64,000 bases of DNA from Gigaspora margarita. Taxonomy: Eukaryota > Glomeromycota > Glomeromycetes > Diversisporales > Gigasporaceae. This document shows, piece by piece, positions 56,935 through 64,000 of this stretch. The DNA lies in NCBI GenBank assembly GCA_009809945.1, contig WTPW01000367.1, forward strand, positions 352,478 to 416,477, read 5' to 3'. The notes under the pieces are model-generated. The model was not told where the DNA came from. It was given only the letters and a program-made list of their open reading frames with translations, and did no database searches. Numbering within the stretch: the stretch's first letter is position 1; each line of letters begins with the position of its first letter. The position numbers and the translations under genes were made by a program.

Positions 56935-57880
56935 ATTGTAATTAAAAATTTTTTTTCAAACTTTTAACGAAAGAGTTTTTTTTATTCTGATTTATATGTT
57001 TGTATAATTTAATTACAAATTTTCATTCAAAGTTTGAAAAAACTTCACCACAACTTGTTTTGATAGTTATCCATGTTTTTTCGGGCTTTGAGCGAAGATA
57101 TCTCGACGACTGCCAATCTAAAATGGAAGGATTTTTTTTATTTTAATTATACGGTATAAAATCGAATAAAAAAAGTTATTCCTTTTATATTGACAGCTGT
57201 TATGATATCTTTACTCAAAGTTTTTTGGAAAATACTGTCGCAGCTTTTGTTTTGATAGTTTTTTCTAAACTATGAACGAAGAGATCTTGACAACCACATA
57301 TATTTAAAAATTGATTAAATTTTTTAATTTAATTATACAGGCATATATAATCATAATAAAAACTTTTTCTCGATTTTAGATAAGTAGTTGTTAAGACATC
57401 TTCGCTCAAATTTTGGAAAAAAACTTTCTGCTGTTTTTATTGATATTCAAGTTTTTTTCTAATCTTTGAACGAAGATGTCTTGACAACCACCCCATCTAA
57501 AATCAATGAATTTTTTATTCTGATTCTATGTGTCTGCATAATCAAAATAAAAAATCTCATCGATTTAAATAGAAAATTGTCAAGAAATCTTCGTCTAAAA
57601 TTTGAAAAAACTTTGCCGCAGCTTTTATAGTTATCCAAGTTTTTTCTAAACTTTGGGTGATAATATCTCGACAACCACCTATTTAAGATCGATGAATTCT
57701 TTTTATTTTAATTATACAAGCATATAGAATCAGAATAAAGAAATTTTTATCGATTTTATATAGGTGTTGTCGAAAATCGTTCAAAGTTTGGAAAACACAT
57801 TGCCGCAGCTTTTGCATTGATAATTATCTAAGCTTTTTCTAAACTTGAGTGAAAAAATCTTGTTTGTTTTAACAAAATTT
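56935..57880. repeat. Tandem array of palindromic units, period about 188 bp
   Basis: GAACGAAGATGTCTTGACAA-type words recur near 57096, 57280, 57468, 57657 and 57850. Between them the inverse (TTGTCAAGAAATCTTCGTC) plus TTTGCCGCAGCTTTT recurs once per unit. Each unit therefore folds back on itself around ATTCTGATTCTATG/CATATAGAATCAGAAT. No ORF. Confidence 0.75.
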
Positions 57881-58013
57881 TTTAAACTATGCAATACTAT
57901 TTGATTAATTTCTGCCTGCGAAAGCCATAGAGCTTAATCACAACATGAGCTCCTTGCATTGCTATCGCAGCCACGGAGCTAATTACAATATAAAGTCCAG
58001 CACAGGTTTTTTT

Positions 58014-58255
58014 CGATTTTTAACAGCTGTCCTGCCTTGTTTAGAGCGCCGTGAATGTGTTGAGTGTAACCTGGGTTTGCATAAGAAGTGCATCTTCCTG
58101 CGCTGCGAATACAAGGAAAATTCCAAATTATATTATATAATTGGAAATTTTACTTTGTATTCGCAGCGCAGGTAGATGCTTTCCTTATGCAAACCCAGGT
58201 TACATTCAGCACACTCCCGGCGCTCTATACAAGGCAGGACAGCTGTTAAAATTCG
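58014..58255. mobile_element. Hairpin element in the satellite
   Basis: 242 bp, arms about 115 bp. Left arm AACAGCTGTCCTGCCTTG, then AACCTGGGTTTGCATAAG; the right arm is its near-perfect inverse. GC-richer than most MITEs here. The left arm keeps a frame with several cysteines (CLERRECVECNLGLHKKC), which the inverse arm cannot encode. Confidence 0.8.
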
Positions 58256-58680
58256 GTGCTATAAGGTCCTTGTACTGCTATCGTAGTTGCGAAGCTTAAT
58301 CGCCAAACATGAGGTTCTTACATTGCCTGCGACAGCCATAGAGCCTAATCACAACATGAGCCCTCGCATTGCTATCGCATCCATGGAGCCTAATCACAAC
58401 GTGATATACTTGCACTTCTATCATAGCTACGGTGCTTAATCACTAAACATGAGCTCTTGCACTACCTGCGGCTACCATGAGCCTAATCACGACATGGGTT
58501 CTTGCATTGCTATAGCAGCCACGGAGCCTAATCTCCTTGTACTATTTTTGTAGGTGCGGATCTTAATCACCAAACATGAGGCTCTTCACTGCTCGTGGCA
58601 GCCATAGAGCCCAATCACAACATGAGGTCCACAGAGCCTAATCACAAGTGAGATCCTTGTACTGCCTTTATTGTTGTGGA

Positions 58681-58799
58681 CCCTATAAAAAAAAAGTCAA
58701 AATTCTATTCAGATTTTGTTCAGATTATTATTTTAAAAAATGAGTAATAAAAATTCGAGCAAAATCTGAAAATTTTTTGACTTTTTTTTTTATAAGGGG
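58681..58799. mobile_element. Short TIR element in the satellite
   Basis: Inverted ends CCCTATAAAAAAAAAGTCAA and, inverted from the right, CCCTTATAAAAAAAAAAGTC; internal ATTCAGATTTTGTTCAGATT mirrored by GCAAAATCTGAAAATT. Confidence 0.7.
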
Positions 58800-58929
58800 T
58801 TCAATCACCAAACATGAGGCTCTTGCATTGCCTGCGGCAGACATAGAGCCTAATCACAACATGAAGTCCTTGCATTGCTATCGCAGCCATCAAGCCTAAT
58901 CATAACATGAGATCCTTGTACTGCATAAT

Positions 58930-60545
58930 ATAATATCAGGTATAGTACATTTATCTCTAGTTCCCTTTAAGCAACTCAAGCACCTAGTTTATTTAAAAAA
59001 TTTTTTATAGATTTGTATTAAAAAAATTGAATATAATTTGCACAAATAGTGGAGGTCTAAAAATTTGTACAAATTTTATTATCATTAAAATTTAAAAATT
59101 GCTGCAATTTGCATCAAAAATTTTCCTTAATTATGTTAAAATAATATTGGCATATACAATATCTCGTGAAGATGCAGATTTTTCAATCAACAATGAGAAA
59201 GTCGAAATTTACTTCTGGGGTTCTAAATTGATTCTGAATTTTGCCTATAAACCTATCTTTTTGGTTCTAATGGAATGTACCCTCAAAAATATTGAGTTAG
59301 AAAGTCCTTTAACCATGGTCTTTTTCCGGTTGCTCATTGTAAGCACATATTAATTATTTTTTAAACCACCTTTACTGTTTTTCTTTAAGTTTGATTTTTC
59401 GATCACTTTATTGCCTAAAAATTGATAAATATAAAAATAAAGTAATAATCCATTTTAATTTTAATTAATTGCTTTGATATTTCTGGTATCCATATTATTA
59501 GTATTTGAATCGTGCTTACTTTTCTAAGTAAAAATTATTAATCAAATGTGTTCTAATTCAATAATCTTTTTCATTTCGGAATCAATCGACAACTTTATTT
59601 TTCAAACCAAATTTTCAAAATCGATTAATAATGATCTATTTCCCATTCTTGGTTTTATTCCTCTCTTTTTAACAGTGCTCTAGGCATTATTAAATAAGAC
59701 TCTAGAAATACTATGCTGCCTGAAAAAACTGATATTACGTTATTGAAACACATATATAATAGGTCCGTTTTAATCGTTTGACAAACCACATGTGACATAC
59801 ATAAAGTTAACAAATAAATAAAAACAAATTATCTGTATTGATACCATTTATCTTTTATGATGAGCGTTGATTATGGGCAATAAAAGCATTTAATATATTA
59901 AACAATTGAAACTGATGGTAGAATTCATAGTTTATCTTTTTACTATCATATTTATGCTGATTTAGCAACTTTAAAAATAAATATCTATTACATAATCTTA
60001 AAGCCTTTCTAAAATTCTCTTTATTATGTTAATATTATATCTTAACATACGCACACTTATCCAGACTATATATAGCATTTGAATTTTTGGACAGAAAGAT
60101 GTAATATATTACCAAAATATCATAAACCATATATAAACAATTAAACATTGATTATATATGTAATATCTCAATTTCAGAGCTAAGTCTGATATTGTGAAGC
60201 TTTAAATACGTAGACTTTAACTTACGACATTCATTTTTTCCCCTAAAAGGTTGAAAATTATGATGCAGATATAATTGTAATGTATTATATACAAAATTTA
60301 TAAATTTTGTTGTTCAAATACCGTGTTTATTTTCAAAATTTAATTGATACATCAAAATAATTCTTAAGTATATAGTGTTTTGCGTGCAAAAATATAAAAT
60401 GGACTTCAAAATTCTGAAGTTATATAACCAGATATATATATAACCTTTAAAGGCAAGTATTAACTAATAAGTAGTTAATAAATAGTTAACAATTAAACAT
60501 ATAACAATATACAGTTTTAAATTATATTCTAGATCATTCATTATT
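58930..60545. other. Intergenic, nothing secure
   Basis: AT-rich. The 84-codon frame at 59099 (SREDADFSINNEKVEIYFWG) has fairly protein-like composition but no recognisable domain and no splice-supported neighbours. Confidence 0.35.
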
Positions 60546-60606
60546 CATTAATATTCAAATCTTTTAATTCACTATCTGTTAAATAATTATAATTAATATT
60601 AAAGTA

Positions 60607-62466
60607 TCAAATTTTATTTACTATTAAGTAATAAAATATAGTTACCTTGATATAAAGTGATGTAGTATAACTAATAAGTTTACTTTTATAAATATCATTA
60701 GAATATGTTTGTATATCATTTGTACTTTCAACATCTTTTTTTAATAATTCATCCGATTTAGTTAATTCTAATAAAATACTTTCGTTTATCAGCCATTCTG
60801 CAAAGATTTCACAAACTTTTGTTGCTGATGGACGGTTTATTGGATCTTTCTCCCAACATTCCTTCATTAGATTTATGTAGCATTGAGGTGTATTTTCAAT
60901 AATCATTGGCCGTAAGTTATTACGACAAATTTCAATCTGAAGTTGTGAACCAAATTCATGATTATAAGATACAGGTTTCCCATATAAAATTTCCCACATA
61001 ATTATGCCAAATGAATAAATATCTGATGCTGTTGAATAATAACCTATATTTAAAGCTTCTGGTGCTATATACGGTAAAACTCCATAAACTTCACGTCTTT
61101 CTGCATTTAATGCTATATTTGCTGATATTGAAAGTCCCAAATCTGCAATATAAGCACTATGTAAATTATCTTGTAGAATATTACCGCTATGTAAATCTCG
61201 ATGAATAAGTCCATGAGAATGGATTATTTGAAGATCAGAGGCTATACAATGTAATAATGTTAATTTATCTTTCCATTTCATTTTTTTTACAGAGTGAAGA
61301 TTTTGACGCAATGAACCCATTGAAGCATATTCTAAGACAAGGATATAATCTCCAAAATCATCTTTTGATATACCATAACATTTTAAAAATGAAGGATGTT
61401 TAGTACTAATATCACAGTATGCTTCTAGCTTTATTATTTAAAATAAATATTTAATATTTATAAATTGTTAGAAAAAATCATGAATACATATATAAAAAAA
61501 ATCACCTCTTTTATAAATTCTTCATTATAAGATTTTGATCCATGGAGTACTTTGAGTGCAACGTTTCCCCAAATATCTCGTTTTTTATCTAGCCAACCGG
61601 CATGAAATACTGTTGCAAATCCACCTTGTCCTATTTTTTTAATTTCCATAAATTCATCATATGAAATCCATGATAATGGACATTTCCCTTCAGCCAATAA
61701 TTTCTTAACATCATCGTCAATGTCAATATTTTCATTCGTCCATTCATTTGCAGCTAAAAATTATTAACATGTAAATTTAAACTATCTCAAAAAATAAATC
61801 TCAAAAATAAGTCAAATAAATAATTAGTTTAAATTACCAAGCGTATTATCTTCTGACCTAGTTATTAATGGAACAATGCATCTTAATAAATAAATAAATA
61901 AATATATATATATAATTACGTAAAAATTAGATAAATGCTATTTACATTTGACACCAATAGTCAACCTTCTGTAAATCTCTCGAGACTCCAATCCCATTTC
62001 GATAGCAGTAACCAAGTTGTGTCATTCCGTTAGAATTACCCATCTCAGCAGATTTTTGATAATGAATAAATGCCTTATTTTCATCCTTTTCAACCCCTAT
62101 TCCGTGTCGATAGCAATATCCAAGGTTATTTAGAGCATTAGAAATTCCCATTTCGGCAGATTTTTGGTAATTAATGAATGCATTGAGTTCATCTTTTTCA
62201 ACACCTATTCCATGATGATAACAATATCCAAGATCATTTATCGCAGTTGCATGCCCCTTATCAGCAGATTTTTGATAATAAATGAATGCCTTGTGCTCGT
62301 CTTTTTCAACTCCTATCCCGTAAAAATAACAGTCCGCAAGCTCATATATTCCATGAGCATTTCCCATCTCTGCAGATTTTTGATAATGAATGAATGCTTT
62401 ATGCTCATCCTTTTCAATCCCTATTCCATGTTTATAATTGTATCCAAGTTTATAAGAGTCTAACAT
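60607..62466 (-). CDS. Sel1-repeat / TKL-type protein kinase, apparently intact
   Basis: Four exons with GT..AG introns and matching phases: 62466-61946, 61881-61838 (44 bp), 61753-61506, and 61428 to 60646 or on to the stop at 60607; about 532 residues before the C-terminal end. Residues 1-173 hold 4.5 Sel1 repeats of 36 residues (unit DEHKAFIHYQKSAEMGNAHG, then a YGIGVEK end), a helical scaffold for partner binding. The kinase domain follows: glycine loop GQGGFATV (230-237), VALK lysine 256, HRDLHSGN (catalytic Asp349, Asn354), DLG at 367-369 in place of DFG, APE 393-395. It should phosphorylate Ser/Thr in the cytosol; its partner is unknown. The start ATG follows AAAACAAAA and has no upstream frame. 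Odd points: a tiny exon 2, and an ambiguous 3' end, since splicing at 60645 to the acceptor near 60576 gives only IVN then stop, while a frame one base off there reads DSELKDLNINE. Confidence 0.85.
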
Positions 62467-63050
62467 TTTTGTTTTTTATGACGAAATAGATTATTATAAA
62501 TTTTTTTTTATTGTTTTGGGTGAGATAAACCGAAAATTTGAACCTGCATTTAAATAATTTAACTGTACAACTGCGGAATACTTATTTTTAAACCCAAAAA
62601 GGAAATTCAGCGTAAAAATAAACTAAGTTCGTGAAATTAAAACCTTAGGGTTAAGGTGTTAGGGTTAGGGGCTATAGAAATAAATAATCAGTTTCTATAT
62701 GTAAAATTTCATTCCCGTCATTTTCAATTAGTGCCCCAAGACAGGTTTAAACACTCGTTTTCTTGTATTTTCTCTTTTTTTCTGGGGGGTTTTTTTTGTT
62801 TTTCTTCGCTTTGCTCACCTGTCGGCTGATCCGGAATAATCACATTTTACTTCTCCGATTGGCTAATTTCCCTTTTTGGATTTGTATCACTCGCACAAAT
62901 AAGCAACTGTGCGTACAGTAACGTAATATTTACAAAATTTTGTTATTATTTAGTAACATAAAGCTTTTTTTTTGTTAACTACATATGGGCTAGGTGATGC
63001 AATATGAAAAACAGAAGTTCGATTTTTATGTTGCAATTCGGACGGTCTAC
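62467..63050. promoter_or_regulatory. Upstream region of the Sel1-kinase gene
   Basis: Probable promoter side of the minus-strand kinase gene, but no sure TATA or binding site can be named. 62640-62675 carries CCTTAGGGTTAAGGTGTTAG and GGGTTAGGGG, and CCGATTGGCTAATTTCC at 62847 has the inverted CCAAT word. Both words are typical of the CCCTAA-core MITEs, so part of this may be an old element. Confidence 0.35.
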
Positions 63051-63051
63051 G

Positions 63052-63814
63052 GGCACGTACCAAATCTCATGATTTTGCACTACCGAATATCACGTGACAT
63101 TTGACGTACGTAAACTATCTAAATTGAATTTTTCTTAATTATTGAATAAATTTTCTCGACAACTATCTAAAAGAATTCGATAGAATTTTTTTTTAAAATC
63201 GATTCTATGAATCAGTAGAATTCATTTAAAAAAATTTCATTCAATTCTGTTGAGTAGTGGCGTGAAAATGTCGTTCAAAGTTTAGGAAAATTTACTGATT
63301 TCTAATAGCCGTGACAGTAATTTTCTAAATTTTTTTGGCAACTATCTTATAATTTTTTATAAAGTAAAAGTATTCATTTTAAAACTTTTTATCGAATTTT
63401 GTTGAGTTGTTGTAGAGAAATTTTCGTTCAAAGTTTGAGAAAATTTCTGCCGTCCCCTAATGCGGTAGAAAATTTCCTAATATTTAAATGAAATTTTCTT
63501 GACAACTATTCAATAGAATTCGATGTAGATTTTTTTAAATGAATTATACTATTTTATAGAATTAATTTTAAAAAAATTTCCATCGAATTCCATCAGATAA
63601 TTGTCGAGAAAATTTTTATCGCGACTACTTTTTTATGATGCGTAGAAACTTTAATTTTACTAATTTCTAAGAGTTGTTAGAAAAAAATTAACAAATTATA
63701 TCAATTGGTTGCAAAGAAAATTTTGTTCAAATATTAAAATTAAACTTCGATAGCTTACGTCGTTGAGTGTCACATGATATTTGGTGTGTGAAATCACGTG
63801 ATTTGGTATGTGCC
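63052..63814. mobile_element. TIR element with about 55-bp ends
   Basis: Left end GGGCACGTACCAAATC, then GATTTTGCACTACCGAATAT, CACGTGACATTTGACG. The right end (inverted AGGCACATACCAAATCACG ... CATGTGACACTCAACG) mirrors it. Target duplication not found. The interior is a palindromic repeat array. Confidence 0.6.
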
Positions 63815-64000
63815 TGTGCCGCAAATCTTACGTTTTTGATACTCCTGCACTTACTTTTTTGATACTGATCGACATGAAAATCCCAGTAAAAATAAGAATT
63901 TTCAAAATTTTGAGCGAAGATATCTTGGCAACCATAAGACCAAATTTGGTAAACTTTTTTATTTGAATTCTATGGCTTCATAGAATTCAAATAAAAAAAA
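63120..64000. repeat. Palindromic tandem units, period about 170 bp, to window end
   Basis: TTTTCTTGACAACTAT, TTTTTGGCAACTATC and TTTTCTTGACAACTATT recur at about 63150, 63335 and 63490, each followed by a TAGAATTC...GAATTC palindrome and an inverse TGTTGTAGAGAAATTTTCG. A similar unit starts at 63910 (GCGAAGATATCTTGGCAACC), closer to the 57-kb array, and runs off the window in TCTATGGCTTCATAGA. Confidence 0.6.

Larger units (their letters stand above)
57925..58925 (+). repeat. Satellite, about 48-bp unit
   Basis: Around fifteen units of GAGCCTAATCACAACATGAG, TCCTTGCATTGCTATCGCAG, CCACG, with degenerate copies. Interrupted by two inverted-repeat elements (58014-58255, 58681-58799). Confidence 0.85.

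Overview
The window looks like a repeat-rich, gene-poor piece of a nuclear genome from an arbuscular mycorrhizal fungus (Glomeromycotina, Rhizophagus-like). This rests on very high A+T, short introns with GT..AG ends, interstitial CCCTAA (TTAGGG-type) tracts, and genes typical of that lineage: a Sel1-repeat/TKL kinase, a TPR/kinase, a BTB-BACK protein and a C2H2 factor. No prokaryotic operon, CRISPR array or rRNA was seen. Most of the sequence is mobile DNA of several ages, often inserted one inside another.

Layout: 0-3 kb is a nest of Tigger-type and hAT-type MITEs around a tandem array of palindromes. 3.4-6.3 kb is a minisatellite split by a GGATATCC-motif element and a strand-skewed TIR element. 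6.9-16.3 kb holds scattered remnants of one or more regulators (serine/asparagine-rich text at 7 kb, two C2H2 fingers at 16 kb), broken by MITEs. A 588-base assembly gap lies at 18.2-18.8 kb between two copies of one sequence. 20.7-21.6 kb is a BTB-BACK pseudogene. 24.7-32.3 kb is a degenerate array into which a 3.6-kb pogo element (TA-flanked, decayed transposase, two further MITEs inside) has landed. 32.4-35.8 kb is a Helitron. 36.1-37.6 kb is a hAT element with a perfect 8-bp target duplication and two nested TA elements. 39-46 kb has PIF/Harbinger-type MITEs (TTA duplications), a kinase fragment and the 3' part of an unrecognised spliced gene.

49.1-52.3 kb is a decayed TPR-kinase gene cut off by a non-autonomous LTR retrotransposon (52.35-56.04 kb). 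That element encodes a zinc-knuckle protein and is itself split by a tRNA-derived SINE with a 21-bp duplication. 56.9-58.9 kb is two tandem arrays interrupted by hairpin elements. The best intact gene is at 60.6-62.5 kb on the minus strand: Sel1 repeats followed by a complete kinase domain in at least four exons. 63.0-64.0 kb returns to palindromic repeats.

The genes show no sign of working together; this is a decaying member-rich gene-family region shaped by transposition. The two observations I would follow first are a set of TA-flanked MITEs with unrelated terminal repeats that share one internal core ending in CCCTAA repeats, and a class of hAT-like elements each built from its own short motif repeated from end to end.
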